Below are positions 11,221-21,929 of a DNA stretch of 64,000 bases, one piece after another. The position numbers and the translations under genes are program-made. Source of the stretch: Mytilus californianus (Eukaryota; Mollusca; Bivalvia; Mytilida; Mytilidae); the NCBI RefSeq assembly GCF_021869535.1, contig NW_026262679.1, forward strand, positions 45,616,426 to 45,680,425, in the 5' to 3' direction. The notes under the pieces were generated by a model. That model searched no databases and was not told the origin of the DNA. It was given only the letters and a program-made list of their open reading frames with translations. Each line of letters begins with the position of its first letter. Within the stretch, counting starts at the first letter, position 1.

Positions 11221-12925
11221 ATCAATGAAATCGGTCTCTTCCTTTAGTGGTATAGATACATTGCGCATTAAGAAAAAGCCAATTCGCGTTCATAAAGGTA
11301 CTCTTAACAACAACCATAAAAATCCTATTTCTCGTATCAAACATAAACTAAAAGAACTAGCCAAGGAATTTGTTTTTGTCCCGGCTGATAAAGCTGCTAA
11401 TAATATCATTATAGTTTGACGTAAATTTTACATTGAGGTTCTGCAAAAGGAAATCACGAATTCACCAACATTCCAACTGACTTCATTTTCAGAAAACGAT
11501 ATCTGTTTCAAACATAAACTATTAGCTACTTCTTTACAATCAGAACCAAATACAATGAAAGTCCCAACTATGTACTGGCTTCCGAAGCTACACAAATCAC
11601 CTTACAAATATAGATTTATTTCGTCTTCAAGCCATTGTTCCACTACTAAATTGTCTATTCTACTTATTAGTACACTTGGTACAATCAAAAACCTGATGAT
11701 AAATTGTTCAAATAAGGCCTTTGAAAATAGTGGAATTAACTACTTTTGGAGTGTCAAAAACTCGTTGGAAGTACTTGATAAATTGCATGCATATATTGGT
11801 GATTTTGAATCTATTCAAAGTTTTGATTTTTCTACCCTACATACCACTTTGCCTCATATTCTTATTAAGAAAAAATTTACACACCTAATTAAATGGGCAT
11901 TTAAAAAGTCGGAATGCGAATACATATGTTCAAACTATTTTAGGTCATTTTTTAGTAGGAACAAACAAAAGAGCTATGTCAATTGGACATGCTTTGATAC
12001 TATATCTGCCCTTGAATTTTTACTTGATAACATTTTTGTTCGCTTTGGAGATTCCGTATATCGTCTAGTTATCGGAATTCCAATGAGGACTAACTGTGCA
12101 CCACTTATGGCTGACCTGTTTTTGTATTGTTATGAGTTACAATTTATGACTAAAATCAGCAAAGACCCATCGAAACAACATCTGATACAAAAATTTAACA
12201 ATACTTTTAGATATTTGGATGATAGATTGGCTCTCAATAATGACGACTTCAGTATGTATACTAAAGAAATTTATCCTGTTGAACTTACTTTAAATAAAGC
12301 TAATACTAATAATGACCACTGTCCTTTCCTCGATCTTGATATCTATATCATTAACGGGAAGCTTAATACAAAAATTTATGATAAAAGAGATGATTTTTCA
12401 TTTCCTATCGTTAATTATCCATTTTTAGATGGTGACGTTCCCTTGTCACCATCTTATGGTGTTTATATATCTCAACTTGTACGATTCGCTCGTGTATGTA
12501 ACAACGTATTAGATTTTAGCGAGAGAAATTTATGTATTACTGAAAAATTATTACACCAGGGTTTTCGATATCATAAACTAGTCAAAACATTTACTAAATT
12601 TTATCATCGGTATAAGGACATCATTCGTAAATATAACTCAACATGCAGACATTATATACGTTCGGGTATTTCACATCCAATCTTCTATGGTAATATTCTT
12701 TACAAAGCACAAAAATGTCAGTATTCACCTCAAAAGCTAACAAAACCTTTAAACAGACTTATTAAGAAAGGATATAGTTACGATACTGTTGTCAGGTCAT
12801 TAAAGATTGCATATTTTGGCTTTAATATTGATTCACTTTGCATCGGAATTAAACATATTTATTCTAAAACCAGTTGTTGGTATGACACGGGTTATGTTCT
12901 TCTCATATATTTTATGATGGTATAA
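11036..12925 (+). pseudogene. Reverse transcriptase of retroelement B (probably Penelope-like), one internal stop
   Basis: One reading frame stays open from 11036 to 12925 (about 630 codons) except for a single TGA at 11417-11419, just after FVPADKAANNIIIV. Recognisable segments are PADKAANN (N-terminal RT region), YWLPKLHKSPYKYRFIS (palm entry), FDFSTLHTTLP (motif A area, with Asp), GIPMRTNCAPLMADLF (motif B; family norm GIPMGTN) and FRYLDDRLALN (catalytic DD, near 12215). After these come HCPFLDLDIYI, KIYDKRDDFSFPIVN and YGVYISQLVRFARVC. The first ATG in frame is at 11225, so the original start is unclear. No GIY-YIG endonuclease motif is seen at the C-terminus. The product would be an RNA-directed DNA polymerase for retrotransposition. 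The Penelope-like label is inferred from the LPKLHK and PADK motifs; another non-LTR class cannot be excluded. Confidence 0.85.
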
Positions 12926-13492
12926 TACTTAACCCCTAACAGAAGGGATTGTGCCTGATATTCATATGATGAAGACATAATCTTTCAATCAGTTTAATTG
13001 AGGTCTGGAGCTGGCATGTCAGTAACTGCTAGTAGTCTGTTGTTATTTATGTATTATTGTCATTTTGTTTATTTTCGTTTGTTTCCTATCTGACATCGGA
13101 CTCGGACTTCTCTTAAATTGAGTTTTACTGTGCGTACGGTTGTACGTTTTTTTTTTTCTACATTGGCTAGAGGTATAGGGGGAGGGTTGAGATCTCAAAA
13201 AACATGTTTAACCCTGCCGCATTTTTGCGCCTGTCCCAAGTCAGGAGCCTCTGGCCTTTGTTAGTCTTGTATCATTTTTAATTTTAGTTTCTTGTGTATA
13301 ATTTGGAGTTTAGTATGATGTCCATTATCACTGAACTAGTATACATATTTGTTTAGGGGCCAGCTGAAGGACGCCTCCGGGTGCGGGAGTTTCTCGCTGC
13401 ATTGAAGACCCATTGGTGGCCTTCGGCTGTTGTCTGCTCTATGGTCGGGTTGTTGTCTCTTTGACACATTCCCCATTTCCATTCTCAATTTT
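12926..13492 (+). mobile_element. 3' tail of RT element B (source sequence for the truncated copies)
   Basis: Follows the RT frame directly. Landmarks are GACATCGGACTCGGACTTC, CATTGGCTAGAGGTATAGGG, GCGCCTGTCCCAAGTCAGG, AACTAGTATACATA, GGGGCCAGCTGAAGGACGCC and the terminal CCCCATTTCCATTCTCAATT. The same terminus ends the copies at 4826-5037, 33158-33450 and 55412-55690, which fixes the 3' boundary of the element. Confidence 0.85.
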
Positions 13493-15435
13493 ATTCGTTG
13501 GATGCATAATTTATGTCAAATTATTTTTCAATGTATGGCGGTCTGGGATATACAAAACAGATAACAATGGACAAAAGATTGTAAATAAAAGGGGGAATAA
13601 TAGAAAAATATAGGCAAAATATAAAGAATCCTTAGGGGAAAATGGGGTGCTAAAATATAAAGAATAGAAACATTGGAGAATAGAGAAAATAGCCTAAAAA
13701 TACAGAAATAAAGAAACTTTCCCTGCACCTTGAAAAAATTCCGGACCCTTATGTTTGTTCAATGCAATTTTTTCCATATCTAGTATGAAAAATCCTGACT
13801 GTATCTAACTTTTTCTCGGTTCTCGATTTCATTTTTTCTGAACTTTTATGGTATGGTTAGTGTTGGGGATAAATTTCGCTGATAGTGAATGGATCATTTA
13901 TCAACACAGTATCTACAAATCTATCGGTCAAATTTTGTCGATCCATGTGAGCGGTGCAAAACTTAAATGAACCATCGAAAAAGATGAAGTGTCATGTTCT
14001 CTGACTGAAATAAAAGTTGAAGTCTCATTGCTACTGTTTAACAATAAGTTGGTGTTCCTTCATATTTTCTGTTTACTGTTTAGTCTGTTCTTGTAATCAT
14101 CTGAATCATACTGATTGAGCTCCATTTATCTATAAGCAAATAATTAGCAACAAACAACCATCTTGTAATGATAATGTTAACTATTATATAAGCAAAAATC
14201 AGAAAATTGGAAAAAATCCCCTACATGTAAATCTTTACTCTATTTTCTGATATTGTCCATCGACACAAACATATAAATACAACTTAAAAATTATAATAAT
14301 TAAAAAATCCTGAATTTATTTTTAAGGTTTTAAAAGCAGTTGTATTCAATGGCGGAATTGTTTACTTTTGCCGTAGTTCCATATGGATACACACATATCA
14401 TTCTACTAAAGATTTTTATACTAGAAAACAATTGGACGGAAAATTCTACAAATTGGGAGGGGAGTATATACATTCCCTGATACAGTTTCCAATGGTATAT
14501 TTATCACATGCAAAAATCATCATGATATATTTCTGAACAGATTTTGAAAAGTTTTCTTATCTTTTTTCAATTATAATTTGAAAATAATTTTACATGCGTA
14601 GTTTCAATACAGAAAAAAAACATTGAAAAGAAACACTGCTTAACCAATTACATAATTGTTTGACACTTGTCTACAAGTTATATATGAATTAAATTATAAA
14701 ATGCATTCCTGTCAGAAATAGATATATTAGATTTAATTTGCTAAACTTTATTTGTCAACACTTGTAAGAGCATCTGGTCTTCTTCCTGTGATTTATTTAC
14801 GTAGAAGAATTCTTGTTACTTGTACGTCTTCTCGCTTATTTGCAATTAAATATGTGTTGATTTTTGTATGACCAGTCTCAGCAATTTTTCAGCAGTTGTA
14901 AGCGGTACGTATAATTGATTTTAACCTGTGTACTAAAAAAAAGAAAATGGAATTACATTTATAGAATAAATGTCAATAATAATCCAAGTTGGTCCTTTTT
15001 TTTTTTAAATGCAAAATTAATATTCATATTAAATCAATGTTAATATTTTTGAAAAGTTCCCTTGGTGTCAAATTACACCTCTTAAATTGCTACAAGAGCT
15101 ATTTCAATGTTTGCATTATTTCTGATTTGAATCTGCAAAACAAGTGATTTATAGCAGTCTGTATAAATCACATTTTGTCAAACATTTTGAGAATTCCTTG
15201 ATTTTTGCTTTTGAATCCTATTGCAACAATTTATTACTTAAACATCTAAAGTTAAGTATATTATTGTATTAGAATAAGAAAAATAATATTCTAGATAGAA
15301 CTTCTATTTTGAAGAAGTTTTTCAAGCTGCAAAATTAATAATAACAGAAGTATGTTTTTACCAAATACATGTATTTTTACTATTCACATTGTTAATTTGT
15401 CAGCAATTTTTTCATCATGTGTAAGTGATTGATTA
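13493..15435. other. AT-rich intergenic stretch, nothing recognised
   Basis: Short overlapping open frames near 13413-13728 lie on the edge of the retroelement and look random. An A-rich purine-biased patch (AAATAGAGAAAAT-like) spans about 13540-13730. No RNA gene or exon recognised. Confidence 0.4.
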
Positions 15436-16215
15436 ATTACATCGCGATGACCGTGAGGTCAAATCGATGTATTGCTATCGCCTAAATTTGATCAAATTTC
15501 CATTATGCAAATTAGTTTTGGGTTTTCAACCGATCTATAAAAATTATAGATCCGCGGTCATTATCTAGTGCAAAATAACATTACTTATCTCTTGTTTCAA
15601 ATTCATTTTTTCAATGGATACTCCTATAAATATTTTTATTAAAACACAAATTAATAATATGAAAATGTATTGTCGTTAGTTATATATATAAAAGTAAAAA
15701 ATCATTGATGATATCTATGCACACGTACCGAAAAATTGTGTTAAAGCTTACGGGAGAATATCTCAAGAACGTTTTGCGTTTTTTTTACAGAAGAGTGTCC
15801 ACCATGCAATTGCACTGCACTATAATTAGAACAGTAGAATAGAATGATATACAAATAGATGAAAATTATATATACATGCAACCGTAATATTAATATAAAA
15901 TATGACAACAAACCAATGTATACTCTGGGACTATTATTATATTAGTATAATAGTCCCAGGTATACTGATTTGTATCACTACAATATAATAGTTATTACGG
16001 TGCGGTTGAATTTCCTGTCATTTATTCATCATCCATGCACGAACTTGTATCAGAAAAAAATATATCTCTGTAAATTAACCTCAGTTTCAGGTATAGAGAT
16101 GTGATCTATTTCTGTGACATGTGCTTTTGGCCATCCACAAGAACCTGCGGTCATCCGATGTTCAGTACTTCAGTACTTTGATTTTTCTTTGTTGCTCATT
16201 TAACTTCCAGTGGCA
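15436..16215 (+). repeat. Dispersed repeat family G, copy 1
   Basis: Collinear with 27411-28530. Shared blocks in order are ATGACCGTGAGG, AACCGATCTATAAA, GTGCAAAATAACATT, TTTTTCAATGGATACTCCTA, TAATATGAAAATGT, GAATATCTCAAGAACGTTT, CAGAAGAGTGTCCACCATGC, TATACTGATTTGTATCAC, TTCAGGTATAGAGATG, GCCATCCACAAGAACCTGC and ATGTTCAGTACTTCAGTACT. It lacks the hairpin and LINE insert seen in copy 2. It is non-coding, and its autonomous source is unknown. Confidence 0.85.
15918..15966. repeat. Small palindrome flanked by 7-bp direct repeats
   Basis: CTGGGACTATTAT (15925-15937) and its exact reverse complement (15947-15959) surround a 9-base loop. The palindrome is bordered on both sides by GTATACT (15918-15924 and from 15960 with the shared G). 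In repeat copy 2 the sequence TATACTGATTTG occurs without this palindrome, so this looks like a tiny insertion with a target duplication, or a decayed MITE end pair. Confidence 0.7.
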
Positions 16216-16379
16216 AATATTTCATGTATATTAAGGACGAACACACATTTAAAATCAAAACAAAAGGTAAGTCAACCGGGATGATATGTGCGAGACTTGT
16301 AAACGTACGTGTCTTTTTGGTCCTTTTTATCTTTTTGGTTTTGTCTGCTCTTCAACGTTTGTATTGGGTTTTGGATTTT

Positions 16380-16475
16380 CAAATATTTTGGACTTAGCAT
16401 TACTGCGAAGAGACATTAATCTGTCGAAATGCGCTTCTGGTGTACACAATTGGTACTGTTAATGTTATTCTTAAG
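16380..16475 (+). repeat. Dispersed repeat family F fragment
   Basis: Contains AGCATTACTGCGAAGAGACA, then TGTCGAAATGCGCTTCTGG and ATTGGTACTGTTAATG. The same ordered words recur at 32045-32140. I recall this as a common molluscan repeat tail; that is from memory. Confidence 0.6.
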
Positions 16476-16499
16476 ATAATAAAAGAATATATTCCTTCA

Positions 16500-18240
16500 G
16501 ACCTTATAACCGGGAGAGAGAAGATAAATCAGGGTTTGATCCTGAAATTAGGAGAGAAATCCACATTAGAGACAAAATAGAAAAAAAGTTCAAAAGTTTC
16601 AAAGAGAAGCCGACAAAAAACCCCAAAGAAACAAGAATAAAAGATTTTTTTTAAATGCGAAAGAAAAATTGGTGAAAATTTAAGTTAAACTTTGTAATGT
16701 ATGCAGATCAACAGAAATGTGATCTGTTGAACAAATATGTTGTCTTGTTTCCAAATAATCTTTCCGGTTTCTCCCTAAAACGGAAAATAAAATCTATGAT
16801 ACTTTCTTAGAATGAATGAAATTGTTGATGTAATTCAAACTCTTAAGACTAATAAATCTTCCGGTCCAGATGTTTAAAATTTGTCCTTCAAAATATAGCT
16901 ATTAATTTAAAAATATTTGTTAATAAATCACTTGAACTTTGTGTCATACAGCTGAAAGATTGCTGCAAATATATATATATATGAATATCAGTCCAAATGC
17001 AGTTAACTGTGATGAGTTAAGCTTTTTTCAACTGATTTTTATAGTTTGTTCTTACGTTGTGCTGTGACACCACTGCCCCAGGGTAGGGGAGGGTTGAGCG
17101 CTCATAAACATGTTTAACCCAGCCACATTTTTTATGTGCCTGTCCCAAGTCAGGAGCCTGTAGTTCAGTAGTTGGCGTTGGTTCATGGCTGCATATTTGT
17201 TTTTCGTAAATTGTTTTGTCATAAATTAGGCCGTTAGTTTTCTCAATTGAATTGTTTCATATTTTTCATGTCGGGGCCTTTTATAGCCGACTATACGGTA
17301 TGGGGTTTCTCATTGTTGAAGGCCGTGCGGTTGCCTATCATTGCTTACATCAACTTTATTTGTACTTTGGTGGATAGCTGTCTCATTGCCAATCATACCA
17401 CATCTCCTTATTTTTATATCAACCAATAGACTAAGAAATGTACAACTATTTTCTTAATGCTTCAAGAAGAAATTGAAGTAAGCTGCTTCGTTTTTGTTAC
17501 TTTTCTATGGAGTGAAAGGTATTTTTTTTTTCATTTACAAGAGAGACAACAAAGAGTTATAATCAAGAATAAATCATCTGTAGTTTGTATTATTTCAGCT
17601 GGAGTCCCACAATGATCAGTTCTAGGACCCCTACCATTTATTATATATATTAATGATATCTATAGTTGATGAAATTATTTCCCAAGGTAGACTGTCTGCT
17701 GATGACGCTTCTTTCAGCAGCTCGGGTCTTGATGAACTGCGTATCAAATCTGTTGTTGCTTTTGACTTGTGTAAGCTAGACGGATGGTCAAGGTAATGGC
17801 TACTGCCTTGAATTTCTTAGTAAATTATTATGCATGTCACATAAACATTTGGATGTAAATTTTGACAGTAATGTTAAAACGAACACTCAGATCAGTGAAT
17901 AACATTAAATGTAAGGCAAATAAACACATAAACGTTTTACGAAAATCTAATTATAAACTTTGCAGATAAACTGTATTTGTATATGTAAGACCACTTTAAA
18001 AAATGTATGTAATGTTTTAAATAATCGCGGGAAAGCTAATATTAGCAAACTTGAAAAGATACAGCTCGGATCTGCTAGAACTGTCACAGAGTTAGCAGCT
18101 TTTACTCAAACAAAAATAATATGTATAATTAAACTGGGATGGAAACGCTGCAGGAAAAAAAGAAACAGAAAGAAAACCAATACTCATAATTCGGCTCTGT
18201 ATTCAAAGCACTATAGTGCATATAATTTCTTTTTCTAATT
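16500..18240 (+). pseudogene. Degraded LINE-type reverse transcriptase, split by repeat A
   Basis: Fragments of a non-LTR (LINE) RT can be read in order on the plus strand. EIVDVIQTLKTNKSSGPD lies near 16812-16870 (family norm: LK..K..GPD). RQQRVIIKNKSSVV and SAGVPQ, a stop, then SVLGPLPFIIYINDI lie near 17545-17660 (family norm: GVPQGSVLGPLLF.IYINDI). ADDASFSSSGLDEL, the catalytic ADD box, lies near 17700. KIQLGSARTVTELAAF and KLGWKRC lie near 18055-18150. Stops and frame changes separate the pieces, and repeat A copy 3 (17025-17425) interrupts it between the GPD and GVPQ segments. It is inactive. The gene would have encoded the polymerase of an autonomous LINE. Confidence 0.75.
17025..17425 (+). 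repeat. Dispersed repeat family A, copy 3, nested in a LINE relic
   Basis: Near full-length family A sequence (CCAGGGTAGGGGAGGGTTGA, CTGTCCCAAGTCAGGAGCC, GGCCTTTTATAGCCGACTAT, TTGAAGGCCGTGCGGTTGCC, TGCCAATCATACCACATCTC). It lies inside the LINE relic, so its insertion is younger than the LINE insertion. Confidence 0.85.
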
Positions 18241-18401
18241 CAAACAACATGCCCCATTGTAGCAAGGGATTTACTATACTACCGGACGGAATTAGTACAG
18301 GAATTACCATATTTCTTTACCCCAGTCATACTTTCGGGTCTGGATTTAAATGGAAGGTAACATTAACTTGCTATACACAGACATGTTTACAGGTTTTCAG
18401 T

Positions 18402-18778
18402 ACACAGGCACTTGTCTCTGAAATTTTTTTTTTATATAAAAGTAAATAAGTAAAAAAAAACGAAATTCGACAGAGGCTCTTCAGATGGCTGGGGCATGTT
18501 CTCAGGATGCCTGTATCCAATATAACCAGGATAGCTCTTGGATGGACGCCCCAGGGGAAGAAACCAAGAGGAAGACCCAAAACCACCTGGCGTCGAACAA
18601 TTGAAGCAGACCTGAAGGAGCTTGACATGACCTTGGGAGAAGCCGAAACAAAGGCTAAAGACAGAGCTGGATGGCTAAATCTTGTGGCGACCTTATGCTC
18701 TGTCAGGAGCGAAGAGGATAGGTAGTAGTAGTAGTATAGTATATAAGTAAAACAAAATTCAGAGACAAGTGCCTGTGT
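18402..18778. repeat. 25-bp inverted repeats bracketing a LINE tail
   Basis: ACACAGGCACTTGTCTCTGA at 18402, continuing into a T run, is matched by its reverse complement ending at 18778 (TCAGAGACAAGTGCCTGTGT). There is one indel over about 25 bp. The right arm also resembles the GAGACAAGTGCTTGTG word of family G (about 28444). The bracketed piece is the LINE fragment at 18455-18725. Confidence 0.8.
18455..18725 (+). pseudogene. C-terminal fragment of a LINE reverse transcriptase
   Basis: Open frame of about 90 codons reading RQRLFRWLGHVLRMP, WTPQGKKPRGRPKTTWRR, EADLKELDMTLGEAETKA and DRAGWLNLVATLCS. It is followed by a stop and a (TAG)n-like run (about 18722-18737). The WLGHVLRM then GRPKTTWRRT order is typical of the C-terminal end of many animal LINE polyproteins. 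The 5' part (endonuclease and RT) is missing, so this is a 5'-truncated insertion. The frame itself is intact over this length, so the copy may be fairly young. Confidence 0.85.
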
Positions 18779-18779
18779 T

Positions 18780-19949
18780 TCAGTATCTTAATACATTAAA
18801 GGACAAGCCTTATACTTTATTAGACAAGTTTTAATTTGTACTGTTATCTTGGTTCAATGTTTAATAAAAATGCTGCAAAACTAAAATTTCTCTCTAGGAC
18901 GAATGCCATTATCTGTAAATTACTGCAAATTAATGGAGACCAAGACAATTTTGCATGTATCAGTCTTTCACATTTCTTAGATTGTCACATTTCTGGTTCA
19001 ATTTATTAGAATGAATATTCTTTCACTAAGAGAAAAGATAACGGGACGCTCCAACCAACAAATAAGTATGAAATCATACGTAAAGCAGATCTCTGTTTAC
19101 AATTTTTATCTTGGGGTTAAATATCAGTGTTGGAAGGCACTAAAAATCCAAGACTATTTCGGTGAGTTTGTCATAGAAACTTGTAAATGCGTACAAGTGT
19201 ACCAAATTCAAAATTAAACTTATACTTTTTATTAAATAAAAAAGACTGCATACAATCGTATATCCAGAAATTTTCAATTATGCGAGACAAAAGAATTATC
19301 CGTAAACTTTCAAACTAAAATACTAAAAAGTGAACAATTGAGTTTTTCCTGTTAAAAGGACTCCTTTTGAGAGAAGAATGGGTTCTACCAAGTCCAATTG
19401 AATGACCCAATGCGAATTTGTTATATGCTAAAGAATACATTTGTTTCAATACCTAATAAAAAGTAGTAAAAACTACAATATATAAATATAAATATATATA
19501 GTATTCTAAATGTGAATAATTTAAAGGACAAGCGAAGGACGTTTAGATTTCAGTCACGTAACAAATAGATTTATCTGTTTTTGTTAATGTATGATACCGG
19601 TATATCATTAAAAATAAAAATATAAGTGAAAATATGATTATATCATATTTATATCTGATGTGTTTTTCTTGTAAAAAAAACTAACCGTGAATGTTTTTTT
19701 GTTGCTAACTTTTTATACTTCTAATGCATCATTCTCAACTTGTATATGTCATCTGAAGATTTGTCTCAAGTACTAAATACTATTAAAACACGCGTTGACA
19801 TTCTTTGAAAACGTGAAATGATCCTTACTGCTGACAAACATCTTACATTCCTGTTTCTAGAAACGTGGAATCAGCAGTTCAGTGCTTGTGTGGCAAAAAA
19901 AAAAATGCAAACATTTTGTTTTTTAAATAGCATCTTTGATTCTGTACAC
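18780..19949. other. AT-rich intergenic stretch, nothing recognised
   Basis: Only short random-looking frames (for example 19011-19217). Partial TA-rich simple sequence near 19480-19500. Confidence 0.4.
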
Positions 19950-20629
19950 GTGACAGTTGGGGTCAGTTCTAACCTCACTTTAAAACTGTCAGAATAATCT
20001 GTCATACAACTGTTCTAAACAGTTCTACCCTAGAACTGTTCTTGGAAAAAATATTTTCTCTATGCTTTTTTTAGCCATTTATTCTGCACTTTTTGTCCGT
20101 TATATTCTATGCTGTTACCCCCTCCTATTTTTTCTCGGAGCGTATTTTTATACCCGAGTTTCTCTGACATTTTACCATATTGTGTAATGATACATGCGCG
20201 TGGTTTAATATCAATGCGTAAATTTAGGCACGCGCTAAAATTTTCCATATTTTTAGCTAGGAAAAAACAACGATAAAACAAAATAAAAACACTACTAAAT
20301 AATTAATCATCAAAAGTAACAACGATATACCAGAATATGTTGTTTGAAATAATGTAGCTTTGGATGAAGATAAAGTTTTAAAAAATATAGTTAAATGAGT
20401 TTTCAAAAATAAGAAAGAAAATGAATAAATATAAATAAACAAATAAACAAATAAATCAGTAATAAATAAGGATTTGTAAGATTAATAAAATATATAACAA
20501 TATAAATAAATAGATGGAGCTGTATGTCCAAAACTGTTCTAGTGATAGAACTTCCAGAATCAGTTCTAGGCTAGAGAATCTGGTCTAGGTTAGAACTCTC
20601 AGAATCTGTTCCACAAAAGCAATATAACA

Positions 20630-20850
20630 AAAATACCGAATTCAAAGGTAAATTAAAAAAGGGAAGTTCATAAAAACTAACAAAATCAAACGTTATCAAC
20701 CAACGAAACGAGTGACTTGGTAAAGGCATTTTCCGAAGATAATGGTGAATTAAACCGGGTCTTAAAGCTAGCTGAACCTCACACTTGTATGACAGATGTT
20801 TATAGTGCCGTTGTATTGACACTATTGGCTGAGGAACCCAAACAGACATG
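20630..20850 (-). mobile_element. 5'-truncated tail of RT element C (reverse copy)
   Basis: Plus-strand words AAATACCGAATTC, GGGAAGTTC, CTTGGTAAAGGCATTTTCC, AATGGTGAATTAAACC and AGCTAGCTGAACCTC are reverse complements of the 8470-8680 region of RT element C. It is non-coding. Confidence 0.75.
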
Positions 20851-21331
20851 TTAGGTTAATGTGACAATAATTGGGACCCAGCAGCCTAAACTGTATAAAC
20901 ATACATCACAGAAATACAACACAAATGACTAAATAAATCTAACAAAGACGCCAACAAAAAAGTTTTTGTAGTTGATAGTAAATTAACAAAGACTCCGATA
21001 AAAAGACTTTTAGTGTTTATAGTTGATTGTACATACCGTATATAGTTTACACTTTCTCGATAAAGTACAAATTCAGTAAAATATAAATACAAGGGTAAAC
21101 AAAATGGAAACAACACTGTAAAAAGCTCTTGCGTCCGAATTGCACCTCGATACCCACGATACGAATAAAATTGATCGTAAGCTACACTGAAATGTGTATG
21201 ACTTACGGGTATTTTTACTTCAAAGTTTTTTTGTGGAAAGAGCCGCTGGCTCATTTTTGCTCAGACACCGATGACTGGTCTATGGTAAAACCGCTGCTGT
21301 CAAAAACTTTTCTAAAGGTGTCAGGAGAACT

Positions 21332-21423
21332 GTTCTACTGCCTGTGCTAGGAAAGTTCTACTGCCTGTGATAGGAAAGTTCTCCTGCCTGTACTAGGAAA
21401 ACTCTCCTGCCTGTGCTAGGAAA
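21332..21423 (+). repeat. Four tandem 23-bp units
   Basis: Unit of the form GTTCTACTGCCTGTGCTAGG plus AAA at 21332, 21355, 21378 and 21401, with one to three substitutions per unit. It forms the right-hand GTTCTA block of the element at 19950-21482. Confidence 0.9.
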
Positions 21424-21929
21424 GTTCTATTTAAAGTTCCTACCAGATTTTAAGAGAGGTTAGAACTGATCATGACTGTTCAAATAGGCGTTTTATATTT
21501 TTACAAAGTTTATTGCAGTATGGAAATAAAGCTACTTGAAATTCTTTTTCAAAGATGTAAGACCTTAATTGAATTCGCCTTAAGAATTTCCCCAGTCAAG
21601 AAGAACGTGCAGTGACCGGGGGTTGTTTGAATACATAGATACCCTAGTCTACATGAGCGTTTGCCTATAGCTATTTATATACTAAAAATATAGTTGAGGG
21701 ACCAGTTCTTTTTTACAACTCAAGTAATTGGTACAATCAAAAACTGGCAATGAACATTTTCGCGCTAGCGTGTTTTCTGTTGGATTTTAAACAAAGAAAC
21801 CTCTTTTCTGGAAGTTGTGCAATAAATAAATTTATGAGTAATGAAACAACACGATTAAGGAAATCGCAAAAGAAAATATCTTCTTATCCAACTTCTGTGT
21901 GTCTACTTCCTTCTTATATAGAACTATAG

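Larger units (their letters stand above)
19950..21482. mobile_element. Putative non-autonomous DNA element with inverted ends and GTTCTA-rich blocks
   Basis: TCAGTTCTAACCTC at 19963-19976 is the exact reverse complement of GAGGTTAGAACTGA at 21456-21469. Similarity continues outward (ACAGT) and inward (CTT, AAAA) as imperfect terminal inverted repeats of about 35-40 bp. Three clusters of GTTCTA/TAGAAC words lie within (19990-20045, 20525-20610, 21325-21430). No transposase is visible. Open frames inside (20060-20281, 20886-21254) are not recognised. A reverse fragment of RT element C (20630-20850) has landed in it. The superfamily is unknown. Confidence 0.55.

Noticed and set aside
20886..21254. 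122-codon minus-strand frame as a transposase
   Set aside because: No catalytic motif; it lies in a non-autonomous element with internal short repeats.
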